64,000 nucleotides of DNA from Aquimarina sp. Aq78 (GTDB taxonomy: Bacteria > Bacteroidota > Bacteroidia > Flavobacteriales > Flavobacteriaceae). The stretch lies in the NCBI RefSeq assembly GCF_900299525.1, contig NZ_OMKA01000031.1, forward strand, positions 327,446 through 391,445. Reading direction: 5' to 3'. A model generated the notes under the pieces. That model ran no database searches. It was given only the letters and a program-made list of their open reading frames with translations, and was not told the DNA's origin. The translations under genes were made by a program, and so were the position numbers. Shown one piece after another: positions 55,214 to 64,000 of this stretch (within the stretch, counting starts at the first letter, position 1; every line of letters begins with the position of its first letter).

Positions 55214-58200
55214 TTATTGTATTAAAAAACTTCCCTCGTATCTTTTCTTAAAATCATCCCCTCTAATAATGTACTTATACACTCCTTGCTGTAAATTCTT
55301 AGCAGTAAACGTAAAAGTGTCTGATGAGGCTGTTGCACTTCCTAACTCTTCTTTTTGCACAACTCTACCCAACATATCAATTACAGAAATTGTAATTTTT
55401 TGGTTTACCGTAGGCATTTTGATAGTTGTTTGTGTTCTGAACGGATTAGGAGAATTATGTATAACAGTAGTATTATCTGTAGCCAGAGTAATGTCTTCGA
55501 TATCATCATTATTAATAATTGTAGCATCGCTATCTTCCTCATCGATAGTGTCTGTATTTTCTTTTTCCTTGGTAAAAGCGAGTTTGGCAACTTCGAGATT
55601 GAAAAGAGCAAAGCTTTGATAATCTCCCTGAATCGAAAATACAACACTTCTTAATTCATCGATAGAAACACTTTGTTTTGCTTTACTCGAAAAATCTGAA
55701 AAGGGAATGGTATACGTTTGTTTTGTATCACTTGCTTTTATAGTATATCTAAGCCTGTCATTCCAGTTTACAAGATCTTTGGTTACCAAAATTACTTCTA
55801 CATCTCTATCGGTGTATAATTCAAACTCAACGGCATCATACTCAGAAACATTTAATGTTAGATCACCACCAAGGATATTTCTAAACAGGTTCATAGTTTC
55901 CTTAAGGTTACCGCTTACTTTGGCATCTCGTTCTACTTGATAATGCCCTTTTTGAGTTTCACTGTTTTTATTTTTTACAATTTCAAAATTAAATACAGTA
56001 GCTCCCTGCTCCAGAAAATCGATACCCCATGGGCCATCTGCCAGGTATAATACATCTGCTGTATTGGGATTATCACCAGTAATAGCAAACCCAATATCAA
56101 ATAAGTATCCGGTTTCTACAGTGATAGTTTCCTGGTATTTACCAGATAAGGATATGGTTTTGGTAATTAGTTCTTCTTTAGATAACTCGGTAACTCTTTT
56201 GTTTCCTCTGAAATTGAACTGACTTACTTCTGATTTATTTACAATATCCAGAATAAGTTTACCGTCTCTATAAAATCCTTTTTGTACGAATACAGATGGG
56301 ATGTTATTAGGAATAAAAGTTTTACCTAATGATTTTTGTTCGATCAATTTATCGATAATAGTATTTGCGATAGTTGCTACCTGTGGGATAGAACCACCCC
56401 AAATCTGGAAGTTAAGGTAGTCACCTTCTGGATATTGATCGATATTCCATAAGCTATATAATTCATTTTGAAACTCATCTATTCTCACAGAGAAATGTAA
56501 GGCTTGTTCGATTTCCCCAGTAACTCTTCTGATTTTAGTATTTACCAAAGTATGATTTCGAATTGTTAATGTTCTTATATCTTCCAGTACAGAGCCATTA
56601 AGTCTATCACAAATCGTTTTAGAATGATCATAAATAGATCCTTTGGTTGCCATAGCAAGGGCTGCTCCAACTCTCTTATTTTGATTGTAGTAATCTATCG
56701 AAAATACCGCTGTAGCATTGGTTATACCGATTAGATCGTCTGGGCTAGAAACAAAAGATGTTTCTGTTCCTGTGGCACCAGTTGTTGGGAAATAAATACT
56801 TAAATCTTGGTTATTACCAGACTTGTATGATTTTTGACCCGGAGCGAAACGTTTTTGTAATTTCTTTTGATTGTATACGTTGTTCGTTTTTGATCTTAAA
56901 AAGTTTCTTTTGGCAATTAAACTTGCCAGATCACCATTACTTTCTAATCCTCCGTCGTTTCCAGAAGTTACAACACCTTCTTCTGTTAATTCTGGGATAT
57001 TTGTAGTTTTTAGCGATGAGTATTGATCGGCTTTGATGTGAAAAAGAACATCATTAAAGTCGTGATCTGCTCCCGGGTAGTCTCTCCTAATATCTTCAAA
57101 TCCAAGTACGATACTCTCATTTGCTGTATCAGCAAGCAAGATGTTATGTGGTCGTAGGGCTTCATCACATTCTGGGTTGTAATCAGGATTAGAATAGATT
57201 TGCCATAATCCAGAGTCTACAGTGCTACCATTCCAACCGTCTACAAGTAATACCCAGCCAATACCAGTATCTGCTGCAAAACTACCTATGTTTACAGTAT
57301 TACCAGCATTTAATTCACCATCGCTACCTGTTTTAGATGCATTAGGGAATACAATAGTTATATCTTCTGGGCTAGGAGTCGCAGTAGAAGGGCTATTTAT
57401 ATCATAGGTATAAAAACCTAATGTATTTTTATAATTTGTGTTTTCACCAATAAATGTTACAGAAACATTCGTTGTACTTTCTATGATAACATTGGTGTCG
57501 TATCCCGAGTAAATATAATTCGGATTAAGGTTTGGTACAGAATTTCCTTCTGGTAATGCGTTATCAATTCGTGTGAGGTAATCAGAAGCGAGTGTTTCGT
57601 TTGTTCCTAAATAATCAGGAGTTCCGTTACTATTATATGTTCCTGGATATTGGTATCGCTGGCCAACACTTAATACAGGAAAGCTACTTGGAGTTTGATT
57701 TCCATTATCAGAATCAAATACGGTTTCTTTTAAATCAAAATTATCATCTAAGCCATCCTGATCAAAATCATTTCCTGCGGCAACTGTATCAGCAGTACCA
57801 TCATTGTTAGTATCGTACCCATCTACAGTATCCAAAGTTCCGTCATTATTAGAATCGGTGTCCATAAAGTCAGGGTTATCAGTACCATCAGTATTTATAT
57901 ATCCTTGAGGCGTACCCCCTTGATCTGGATCAAAGGAATCATCCATACCATCTCTATCCTGATCTGAACCAGAAAGAGCTATAAAACTTGCACTGTTCTG
58001 TCCTTCAATAAGATCAATAATACCGTCCTGATCTGCATCAACATCATATGGATCATAAATTAAATCACCATCGGTATCTGTAGGGTAGAATGCAACTCCG
58101 GTTTGATCAACGTCTACGATATCAGCGATTCCGTCAAGATCAGAATCTACAAAATTGGTGTCTTCAGAATTAAAAAAACCATCTCCATTGGTATCATAGC

Positions 58201-59239
58201 TTCCTAATCCGGCTTCAACGATATCAAATATCCCGTCGTTATCACTATCAAGGTCCAATACATTAGGAACTCCATCACGATCAGTATCAAAAGCCAAAGA
58301 CACTCCACTATTACAGGTATTCCCAAAATCTGGATCCAGGTAATTAAAAATTCCATCAGAATCATCATCACCATATGGATCAATTCCACCACCTTCTACC
58401 ACATCAGGGATTCCATCACCATCGGTATCCTTATCAAAAGGATCCAAAACTTCATCTTTATCAGCATCTATAGGAGATACTCCAACTGCACATTTAAAAC
58501 CATCATTAGAATTTGTTACTTCGGTATTATTTAATAATGTGGCATAAGGAGAAGCTAACTCATAATCATTTACTAAATACAATCCACCTTTATTACTAGA
58601 TACGTATAATCGGTTACTGGTATCGGTATAACAAGCACCAAATGTATGACTAGGTAAATCTGTAACGGTCTTATAGCTAAAAGCGGGTGTAGCAGTAGTA
58701 AGATCCCATTTATAAACGTTTCCTTTACTACCGCCATATAGATTACCATCTATAAATACGATATCTGCACAAGTGCTTGGCGAAGCCTGATCAGATACTA
58801 CGATCTCAAATGTTGGAGATGACGAACCATCATAACTTTGAAGATTGGTAATTTTATGAAATGATTGTTTATCAAGTGCATTTTGAAAAACCCATAAGTT
58901 CCCTTCGCTGTCTACATCGGCAGCATAACCGCCACCAAATGAAACACCTCCATTTTGGGCAACAGCACCTAGATCTACTACGATGTCTGTTCCGATACGT
59001 AGTAAATGCTTATCACTATTTCTAATCGCATATAAGAAGTTATCTACAGGATTGTATCCTCCCGCATTGTATGCTGTATGCGTATGAAGAGGGTCTGAGT
59101 ATGTTCCTGTTATCGGGTCGTATGATCGTAATGCTCCAGAAATTACCTGATAAAATTTTCCCTCATTACAATCAAAAGATTGTTGGGCATACGTGGTATT
59201 CGCTAGGAGAATTATCAAAAGGATAATGATCTTTTTCAT
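55214..59239 (-). CDS. T9SS-secreted protein with thrombospondin type 3-like repeats and DUF4114-like domain (1341 aa)
   Basis: The signal peptide ends NTTYAQQ (about residue 19). Residues about 20-260 form a propeller-like region (YQVISGALRSYDPITGTY). Residues about 260-530 are Asp-rich calcium-binding repeats of thrombospondin type 3 style (DTDGDGIPD, DSDNDGIFD, DQDRDGMDD). Near 735 the segment GADHDFNDVLFHIKA is typical of DUF4114/LruC-type domains. The last 80 residues (NSPNPFRTQTTIKM, VIDMLGRVVQKEELG, LQQGVYKYII) are a type A T9SS sorting domain, which routes the protein to the cell surface. A calcium-stiffened surface or matrix protein in a glycan locus is a reasonable inference. Confidence 0.9.
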   Translation of the reverse strand: MKKIIILLIILLANTTYAQQSFDCNEGKFYQVISGALRSYDPITGTYSDPLHTHTAYNAGGYNPVDNFLYAIRNSDKHLLRIGTDIVVDLGAVAQNGGVSFGGGYAADVDSEGNLWVFQNALDKQSFHKITNLQSYDGSSSPTFEIVVSDQASPSTCADIVFIDGNLYGGSKGNVYKWDLTTATPAFSYKTVTDLPSHTFGACYTDTSNRLYVSSNKGGLYLVNDYELASPYATLLNNTEVTNSNDGFKCAVGVSPIDADKDEVLDPFDKDTDGDGIPDVVEGGGIDPYGDDDSDGIFNYLDPDFGNTCNSGVSLAFDTDRDGVPNVLDLDSDNDGIFDIVEAGLGSYDTNGDGFFNSEDTNFVDSDLDGIADIVDVDQTGVAFYPTDTDGDLIYDPYDVDADQDGIIDLIEGQNSASFIALSGSDQDRDGMDDSFDPDQGGTPQGYINTDGTDNPDFMDTDSNNDGTLDTVDGYDTNNDGTADTVAAGNDFDQDGLDDNFDLKETVFDSDNGNQTPSSFPVLSVGQRYQYPGTYNSNGTPDYLGTNETLASDYLTRIDNALPEGNSVPNLNPNYIYSGYDTNVIIESTTNVSVTFIGENTNYKNTLGFYTYDINSPSTATPSPEDITIVFPNASKTGSDGELNAGNTVNIGSFAADTGIGWVLLVDGWNGSTVDSGLWQIYSNPDYNPECDEALRPHNILLADTANESIVLGFEDIRRDYPGADHDFNDVLFHIKADQYSSLKTTNIPELTEEGVVTSGNDGGLESNGDLASLIAKRNFLRSKTNNVYNQKKLQKRFAPGQKSYKSGNNQDLSIYFPTTGATGTETSFVSSPDDLIGITNATAVFSIDYYNQNKRVGAALAMATKGSIYDHSKTICDRLNGSVLEDIRTLTIRNHTLVNTKIRRVTGEIEQALHFSVRIDEFQNELYSLWNIDQYPEGDYLNFQIWGGSIPQVATIANTIIDKLIEQKSLGKTFIPNNIPSVFVQKGFYRDGKLILDIVNKSEVSQFNFRGNKRVTELSKEELITKTISLSGKYQETITVETGYLFDIGFAITGDNPNTADVLYLADGPWGIDFLEQGATVFNFEIVKNKNSETQKGHYQVERDAKVSGNLKETMNLFRNILGGDLTLNVSEYDAVEFELYTDRDVEVILVTKDLVNWNDRLRYTIKASDTKQTYTIPFSDFSSKAKQSVSIDELRSVVFSIQGDYQSFALFNLEVAKLAFTKEKENTDTIDEEDSDATIINNDDIEDITLATDNTTVIHNSPNPFRTQTTIKMPTVNQKITISVIDMLGRVVQKEELGSATASSDTFTFTAKNLQQGVYKYIIRGDDFKKRYEGSFLIQ

Positions 59240-59252
59240 AGTATATACTGGT

Positions 59253-59284
59253 CGTTTGTATTGTAACTAATACAGACGTTTTTT
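59253..59284. terminator. Hairpin with T run upstream of the 1341-aa gene
   Basis: CGTTTGTATT (59253-59262) pairs with AATACAGACG (59269-59278) with one G-U wobble on the plus-strand RNA and is followed by six T. It looks like a plus-strand terminator, though no plus-strand gene precedes it, so it may stop antisense transcription or be part of the minus-strand 5' leader. Confidence 0.4.
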
Positions 59285-59331
59285 GATAGTTAAAATATAT
59301 TTTGAATTCAATTTGTTAAAGAAGAAAGTAG

Positions 59332-60159
59332 TTATCTTACCATATAGTAATCTGTTTTTAGGTTGAAAATATCTGAAGCACTTTTGCTATTTGTTCTGAT
59401 TTTGAAATAGCTAAACCAAATCATTAATAGGTTGATTGGGATAAGGAAAGAATCTTTTAGTGTTATTTTAGAACCTTCTACTTCAATCCAGCTATCTAGT
59501 GGTTCTTCACTAATACAGTTTAATAGATCTTTTAACCCTACGTGTTTTTTTAATCGAAGAAAAATTTCAATATCAAATAACCATCTGCTGATAAATCGTT
59601 GGCTATATACATTCTCGATAATACTTTTCTTAAATACTTTTGCTCCACACTGTGTATCTTTAATAGGAAGCTGAAGAATAAATCGGATAAAGAATCCAAC
59701 AAAGTTTGATAAGAGTTTTCTAATTATATTTCTGTCAATATTGTTTGATTCTGCTGCTTTTCTGGAACCAAAAACCATGGTTAGTTTTGGATCACTATTT
59801 AGTTTCTTTACCAAGTTGTCCATTTCTTCTAATGATGTAGAAAGGTCGGCATCAAGAAAAGCAATATTTTCTATAATGTCTATATCTGCCAGGTAGTTTG
59901 CTCCTGTTTGTACTGCGGTAGCTTTACCTTGATTATGTTCTAGATCAAGTACTGCTATCCTTTGTGGATCAAATTCTTTCAGTTCGCACAACATTTTTAA
60001 AGTATCGTCAGAACTGCCATCATTCACAAAACATAAGTGGTAATTTGAATTTTTGCTTAAAAAATCACAAAACTTTTTTTGAGGTAATCTATTATATTCA
60101 TTATAGCATGGGATAATAATTCCGGTAATTTTCGTCATTTTTTTTAGATTTTGGGACAT
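59332..60159 (-). CDS. GT2 glycosyltransferase, second DPM1/ALG5-like copy (275 aa)
   Basis: Same family as the enzyme at 44383-45204, with matching motifs: TGIIIPCYNEYNRLP, CFVNDGSSDDTLKML, AFLDADLSTSLEEM, IKDTQCGAKVFKKSI and SRWLFDIEIFLRLK. An internal ATG at 60138 (MTKITGIIIPCYNE) aligns better with the start of the paralogue and may be the real one. It probably transfers a sugar from a nucleotide donor to a polyprenyl phosphate. It lies about 90 bp upstream of the 1341-aa gene in the same direction. Two such enzymes in one locus suggest two different lipid-linked sugars. Confidence 0.88.
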   Translation of the reverse strand: MSQNLKKMTKITGIIIPCYNEYNRLPQKKFCDFLSKNSNYHLCFVNDGSSDDTLKMLCELKEFDPQRIAVLDLEHNQGKATAVQTGANYLADIDIIENIAFLDADLSTSLEEMDNLVKKLNSDPKLTMVFGSRKAAESNNIDRNIIRKLLSNFVGFFIRFILQLPIKDTQCGAKVFKKSIIENVYSQRFISRWLFDIEIFLRLKKHVGLKDLLNCISEEPLDSWIEVEGSKITLKDSFLIPINLLMIWFSYFKIRTNSKSASDIFNLKTDYYMVR

Positions 60160-60709
60160 ACTTCTGGGGTAGTAGAAGTATTGGTTTTTTACTAATGGTC
60201 TTTATTATTTTTTTAGACCTTAATCTTTTAAAACATGTTAAACATTCTTCTGGGGATTTTTGAAGACTATTTTACATTTTGACGAATTTACTTTAATCTC
60301 GAATTGATCATAAGTACTAGTTATCAACTCGTTGTAAAAGTAATATGTGTTTTTGAAATTTTATTATGGTAAAACCTCAAAATATTTACGCATATTCCAA
60401 AAACAGTGTATTTTGTCGATAAATCGTCATTTTTTGCTGAAATTTTAACATTTTTTGATTAAAAAAAGAAGGGTAAATACTACAAATGTTAAAGAAAAAA
60501 AGAGTTTTTGGGTAATTTTAGTGTTAAAAAAAGGGGGTTTTTCCCCTGTTTTTATCCTTAATAATATAAAATTATGTTAATGCCGATACATTTTTTCTTA
60601 AATGAATCCAGGGTAGAGATATTATTTTTATAAAACTTATTAAGTTTTTGACTGCTGTTTTTTTAGTTATTCTTACTTTAACGATGTTAATCAACTATTA
60701 CACAAAATA
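60160..60709. other. Long leader region before the TPR/beta-barrel gene
   Basis: 550 bp, very AT-rich, with no coding frame. It contains the hairpin at 60531-60553 and a repeated TTCTGGGG motif (near 60163 and 60248). The length suggests a regulated leader for the gene at 60710, but I recognise no known riboswitch. Confidence 0.45.
60531..60553 (+). terminator. Terminator-like hairpin in the leader
   Basis: An A-rich lead, GGGG(G), a short T loop, CCCC, then TGTTTTT. The stem is short but all G-C, with T after it. It lies 157 bp before the gene start, so it could be an attenuator or the end of an unseen small RNA. Confidence 0.45.
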
Positions 60710-62797
60710 ATGCACTTAAAGTCATTTTTTATTAGCCTTATATTTTTGTTTTCATTTTCATTTTTATTTGCACAAGATATGCAAGAAGGGTTTACGTATT
60801 TAGAAACCGGTAAATATGATAAGGCAAAATCTTTTTTTGATACGATTCTAAAACAATATCCCGATAACAAAACAGCACGTTTATGTTATGGAAGAGCGGT
60901 GGGGTTATTAGGAGATTCACAACAAGCAGTATCAATTTTTACAGGACTAAAAAAAGAATATCCAGATGATTTTGAAATTAAACTAAATTATGCCGAGTCG
61001 CTACTCTGGAATAGCCAATTTACCAAGGCCGAAACATTTTATGAAAAATTGATTAAGGAAGATAGCACAAGCTTTCCTGCGGTACTGGGATACGCAAATA
61101 CACTTTCTAATCTCAAAAAATATGAAAATGCATTGAAGCTGGTCAACAATGCATTACAACTACAAAATGGAAACCCTAATGCCTTACTATCTCGAAAATA
61201 TATTCGTTTGGGGTATGCCAATACCATAGCACAAGACAAAAAATATGATGAAGCAATTGCATTATTAGATCAAAATCTGATTGATTTCCCTAATGATAAG
61301 GATACTCAGTTAAACAAAGCAAATCTATATCTAATGACAGATAATCTGGATAACGCAGAAAAGACATATACCGCTTTGGCAGTTAATCCTAAAGATAGTA
61401 TTGTATCGTTAAATGGCCTGGCTCTGGTAGCTCATAAAAGACATAAAGAGAAAAAAGCACTAGCTATAGCAGGTATGGCAATGCATAAAGTAAAAAAAAT
61501 TAAAGAGGATAAAGAACTCTATCTATCTACACGAGAGCGATATATACAAGCATTATTATGGAATAGAAAGTTTGCTGCAGCAAAAGAAGATATAGATCAA
61601 TTACAACAATTATATCCAGATAACTCGCGAGTGCTGGCTCTACAAGCGACTCATGGTATGTATACCAGTAATTTTAAAACCAGTCTTCAAAAATACGATG
61701 CGATTTTAGAAAAAGATAAAGGATCTTTTGATGGTAATTTAGGAATAGCAAATGCATATAGAGCAGTGGGAGAGGATATGAAGTCCTATGCATATGCTTT
61801 TAAAACATTAGAATATTACCCAAAGCAACAGGATGCAGAGAAGCTAATAAAGACGTTAAAGAAATCACACACGCCTTTTATAGAAGAAAAAACAGCATTC
61901 ACTTTTGACAATGGAGATAATGAAGCAGTAAATATTACGGTAAAGACCGAGATTCCATTATCTGCCAAATTCAAATCAGAGATTCAATATGATTATAGAA
62001 CTACTAAAAATACGGTAACCAAAAATGAAGCTACGTCTCATGATTTTTGGCTAGGCGGAGTATATAAATTTAATGGAAGAGTTTCTCTACAATCCAAAAT
62101 AGGGATCACTAATGCCGATGGATTTACAACCGAATATACAGAATTAGTTGCCGAGGCGATAGTAAAAATAAAACCTTTTAAACTTCAAAACTTAGATGTT
62201 GGATATAAAAGGGAGTTACAAAACTTTAATGCCGATTTATTAAATCGTGAGATTGTAATGAATAATTACTTTTTGAATTATAACCTGGGCACTAATTTTA
62301 ATTTAGGATGGTACACTCAGTATATCTATACTTCTCAAACCGATGATAATAGCAGAAATCTGCTTTTTACATCTTTGTATTATACGGTATTACAAAGACC
62401 TATTATAAAAGTAGGTCTTAACTATCAATATCTTTCTTTTAAGAATCAGGTACCTACAATCTATTTTAGTCCTGCACGATTTAATTTAGGAGAGTTATTC
62501 GCAGAAGTAGTAAGTGATCCCCAGAAAAAATGGTTCTATAATGCAAGTGCAGCTTTGGGGCGACAATTTGTAGAAGATGACCCAGGTTCATCTACTTTTA
62601 GAGCAGAAGGAAAATTTGGATACCGGTTTTCAGAACGATTTAAAGCAGACCTCTATGGCAAGTATAGTAATATTGCTTCGGCTACAGCAGCAGGTTTTGA
62701 GTATGTAGAATTTGGTTTTAGACTAAAATGGTATTTCTTAAAAAAACCAATTTTTGATAAAAAGATTATGGAGTTACAGACCAACGCATCACATTAA
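60710..62797 (+). CDS. TPR protein with C-terminal outer-membrane beta-barrel, candidate glycan exporter (695 aa)
   Basis: A signal peptide (about 1-21, ending LFAQD) is followed by roughly ten TPR-like helical repeats (about 22-390, for example LETGKYDKAKSFFDTILKQY and VLGYANTLSNLKKYENALKL). The C-terminal 300 residues are alternating beta-strands with aromatic ends, closing FVEFGFRLKWYFLKK. This periplasmic-TPR-plus-barrel layout is that of PgaA and other polysaccharide exporters (BcsC, AlgK/AlgE pair), and of YaiO-like barrels. Being next to glycosyltransferases and a flippase, it is the best candidate for the outer-membrane step. It is convergent with the transposase gene. Confidence 0.83.
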   Translation: MHLKSFFISLIFLFSFSFLFAQDMQEGFTYLETGKYDKAKSFFDTILKQYPDNKTARLCYGRAVGLLGDSQQAVSIFTGLKKEYPDDFEIKLNYAESLLWNSQFTKAETFYEKLIKEDSTSFPAVLGYANTLSNLKKYENALKLVNNALQLQNGNPNALLSRKYIRLGYANTIAQDKKYDEAIALLDQNLIDFPNDKDTQLNKANLYLMTDNLDNAEKTYTALAVNPKDSIVSLNGLALVAHKRHKEKKALAIAGMAMHKVKKIKEDKELYLSTRERYIQALLWNRKFAAAKEDIDQLQQLYPDNSRVLALQATHGMYTSNFKTSLQKYDAILEKDKGSFDGNLGIANAYRAVGEDMKSYAYAFKTLEYYPKQQDAEKLIKTLKKSHTPFIEEKTAFTFDNGDNEAVNITVKTEIPLSAKFKSEIQYDYRTTKNTVTKNEATSHDFWLGGVYKFNGRVSLQSKIGITNADGFTTEYTELVAEAIVKIKPFKLQNLDVGYKRELQNFNADLLNREIVMNNYFLNYNLGTNFNLGWYTQYIYTSQTDDNSRNLLFTSLYYTVLQRPIIKVGLNYQYLSFKNQVPTIYFSPARFNLGELFAEVVSDPQKKWFYNASAALGRQFVEDDPGSSTFRAEGKFGYRFSERFKADLYGKYSNIASATAAGFEYVEFGFRLKWYFLKKPIFDKKIMELQTNASH

Positions 62798-62825
62798 CGA
62801 GAGTTTTTTTTATAATTTAAGAAAA

Positions 62826-63482
62826 CTATCCCCAAAAATAGATTCGTAAATGTGCTATGAGATATCTTTTGTTTCTCGAAAAACAAATTGTTCTTCTTGA
62901 TAATCTTTTAATATGAGTACGTAAGGTCAGATTCTTACGCTCTATCCTGTTGGTACAATACCGAAACACCTTATGAATTTCTTTAGGGATCAATCCCGGA
63001 TAAATATTTAATCGGTCGGTATAAATACTCTTGGGTTGCAATAACATTAATTTATCAACCAATGGCCTGATAGTATCTTTTGTTTTTCTACCTACAAAAA
63101 AATCAACAACATTTTTGGTATCTCTTTCTATAGCATAGGTAATCCAGGTTACATTGTTTTTACTACCGATAAAGCTCCACAGCTCATCGACTTCAAATTT
63201 GCAACCTAACCTATTAAAACATGGAGCTTTAATTTGTAGGCTAATTTTTAGCATCCTGGATAATACTGTATTTTTTGAAATGCCTATAATTCTAGCAATA
63301 CTCAAAACACCACAGCTTTCTTTGAGCAAACTTTTAATCAAAGTATTTGTTGTGGTTTGATATGCTTGATAAGAGTATGAGTTTTGAAATGAAGTATGAC
63401 AATCTCTACAGGAATAGCGCTGTTTTCCATTTCTTTTACCTCGCTTTATACAATTTGATTGGTTACAATTTTTACAATTCAT
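62826..63482 (-). CDS. IS1-family transposase (218 aa)
   Basis: From the ATG at 63482 it begins MNCKNCNQSNCIKRGKRNGK, an N-terminal zinc-ribbon (CxxCxxxxC, then YSCRDC) of the InsA kind. An HTH follows (CGVLSIARIIGISKNTVL), then the DDE-type catalytic part with VDELWSFIG (near 95), IYTDRLNIYPGLI (near 155) and RIERKNLTLR (near 185). IS1 in enterobacteria uses a frameshift to join InsA and InsB; here both halves are in one frame, as in many Bacteroidota IS1 relatives. The protein looks complete. I could not define terminal inverted repeats. Confidence 0.88.
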   Translation of the reverse strand: MNCKNCNQSNCIKRGKRNGKQRYSCRDCHTSFQNSYSYQAYQTTTNTLIKSLLKESCGVLSIARIIGISKNTVLSRMLKISLQIKAPCFNRLGCKFEVDELWSFIGSKNNVTWITYAIERDTKNVVDFFVGRKTKDTIRPLVDKLMLLQPKSIYTDRLNIYPGLIPKEIHKVFRYCTNRIERKNLTLRTHIKRLSRRTICFSRNKRYLIAHLRIYFWG

Positions 63483-63484
63483 AA

Positions 63485-63598
63485 TTGCAAATATAACCAA
63501 GCACCAATTTGACCTACGTAGAGATACAAAACCCTTATTTAATAGGTTCTAAGCAATTTTAAGTAGTGTAAACAACATAAACAAGCCTCAATAAAGAG
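63485..63598. repeat. Direct repeat at the IS1-like gene, copy 1 (114 bp)
   Basis: Begins 3 bp upstream of the transposase ATG (TTGCAAATATAACC) and ends at CAATAAAGAG. As far as I can see it is identical to 63887-64000; the offset is 402 bp. It probably includes the IS end and its flank. Confidence 0.85.
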
Positions 63599-63672
63599 AC
63601 TTGTTTGTTTTGTAAGTTATTGATAATCAGTCTTAAAAACACACTTTTTTTCAAAAACACCAGTTTGGGACA

Positions 63673-63875
63673 TTACCCTTCTGAGGTATTAAAAAACTCC
63701 AGATTACCATTCTTATACACATAATTACCGGCATACTTTCCTCGCGCCAGCTGGCCTGTTCGCTAAAAATACCCACTGGGTATTTTCTTTACGCTCCATC
63801 CTATTAAAGAACTTCCCTCTGTTGCAATCTTTTTTAATTTTGCTCCAGTGGCGTCGTAAATATAGCTAATATTTC
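63673..63875 (-). pseudogene. RHS-repeat protein tail remnant
   Basis: Minus-strand translation gives SYIYDATGAKLKKIATEGSS and then, in the same frame, KYAGNYVYKNGNLEFFNTSEG followed at once by a stop. These are the hallmark segments of Bacteroidota RHS/YD-repeat proteins just before their variable tips. Between them an inserted stretch (63742-63801) carries a stop codon and two palindromes. There is no start and no upstream repeats, so this is a decayed fragment, perhaps left by IS activity or by a recombining RHS tip. Confidence 0.75.
63766..63786. terminator. Perfect 10-bp inverted repeat inside the RHS remnant
   Basis: AAAATACCCA and TGGGTATTTT pair around one base. With A and T runs at the ends it is a bidirectional terminator-like structure; it sits in the 60 bp insert that splits the RHS motif. 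Confidence 0.6.
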
Positions 63876-63886
63876 ATTTGTTTAGT

Positions 63887-64000
63887 TTGCAAATATAACC
63901 AAGCACCAATTTGACCTACGTAGAGATACAAAACCCTTATTTAATAGGTTCTAAGCAATTTTAAGTAGTGTAAACAACATAAACAAGCCTCAATAAAGAG
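63887..64000. repeat. Direct repeat, copy 2 (runs to the window edge)
   Basis: Same sequence as 63485-63598, starting TTGCAAATATAACC, but here preceded by GTTTAGT rather than the transposase start. It reaches the last base, so the repeat may be longer and a second IS copy may follow outside. Confidence 0.85.

Noticed and set aside
55355..55654. Overlapping plus-strand frames opposite the T9SS protein's C-terminus
   Set aside because: Antisense shadows; the minus-strand sorting domain is clear and in frame.
62826..63598. Defined IS ends with terminal inverted repeats
   Set aside because: I compared both flanks of the transposase and found no convincing matching ends, so I annotate only the transposase and the direct repeat.
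1..64000. tRNA, rRNA, CRISPR or prophage regions
   Set aside because: No cloverleaf-like, rRNA-like or regularly spaced repeat sequence and no phage structural genes were seen; the S24 protein alone does not make a prophage.

Overview
This is a 64 kb stretch of an AT-rich genome of the phylum Bacteroidota, most likely a marine member of the Flavobacteriaceae; Aquimarina or a relative is my guess from protein style, not a proven assignment. The evidence is a SusC/SusD pair, a type IX secretion sorting tail, -7 promoter boxes of the TAnnTTTG type, lipoproteins with many acidic residues after the lipobox, and an RHS tail of the kind common in this group. I see no tRNA, rRNA or CRISPR array.

Region 1 (1-16204, minus strand) holds four genes of unknown function that read towards the left edge: a signal-peptide protein and a leaderless paralogue built from the same duplicated domain, a 1201-residue protein, and a giant open frame of at least 3336 residues with several LysM-like motifs that runs off the window. 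A small HTH gene lies upstream. I cannot match this set to a described system, and it is one of two candidates for something new.

Region 2 (16411-24589) has an XRE/S24 repressor-like gene with a palindrome in its leader, a SusC-SusD-phosphatase operon whose promoter lies inside a long inverted repeat, and a DUF5694-type lipoprotein.

Region 3 (24845-44262) is an NRPS-independent hydroxamate siderophore locus. It runs: decarboxylase, N-monooxygenase, MFS transporter, a fused acyltransferase-synthetase, a second copy of that enzyme split into two overlapping genes, then a fatty acid hydroxylase-like protein, a membrane acyltransferase and an RpfF-like crotonase. Beyond these lie a flavodoxin, a Cys-cluster protein, an AraC regulator, a TonB-dependent receptor, a DUF4374 lipoprotein, a DUF4198 protein and a methyltransferase. 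An approximately 80 bp module (two CGTC direct repeats 21 bp apart, a -7 box, and an inverted repeat with core TTTATTTAGACCAAATA) precedes both the biosynthetic operon and the receptor. A diverged copy of the inverted repeat sits between flavodoxin and the Cys-cluster gene. This suggests one iron-repressed, AraC-activated regulon.

Region 4 (44383-62797) looks like an exopolysaccharide or surface-glycan locus: two GT2 enzymes, a large GT-C-like membrane protein translationally coupled to an Ig-like protein and a GH5-like hydrolase, a GT4 enzyme, two STAS proteins, a flippase, a 1341-residue T9SS-secreted protein, and a TPR/beta-barrel protein that may be the outer-membrane exporter.

Region 5 (62826-64000) is mobile or decayed DNA: an IS1-like transposase, a 114+ bp direct repeat, and an RHS tail remnant interrupted by a palindromic insert.
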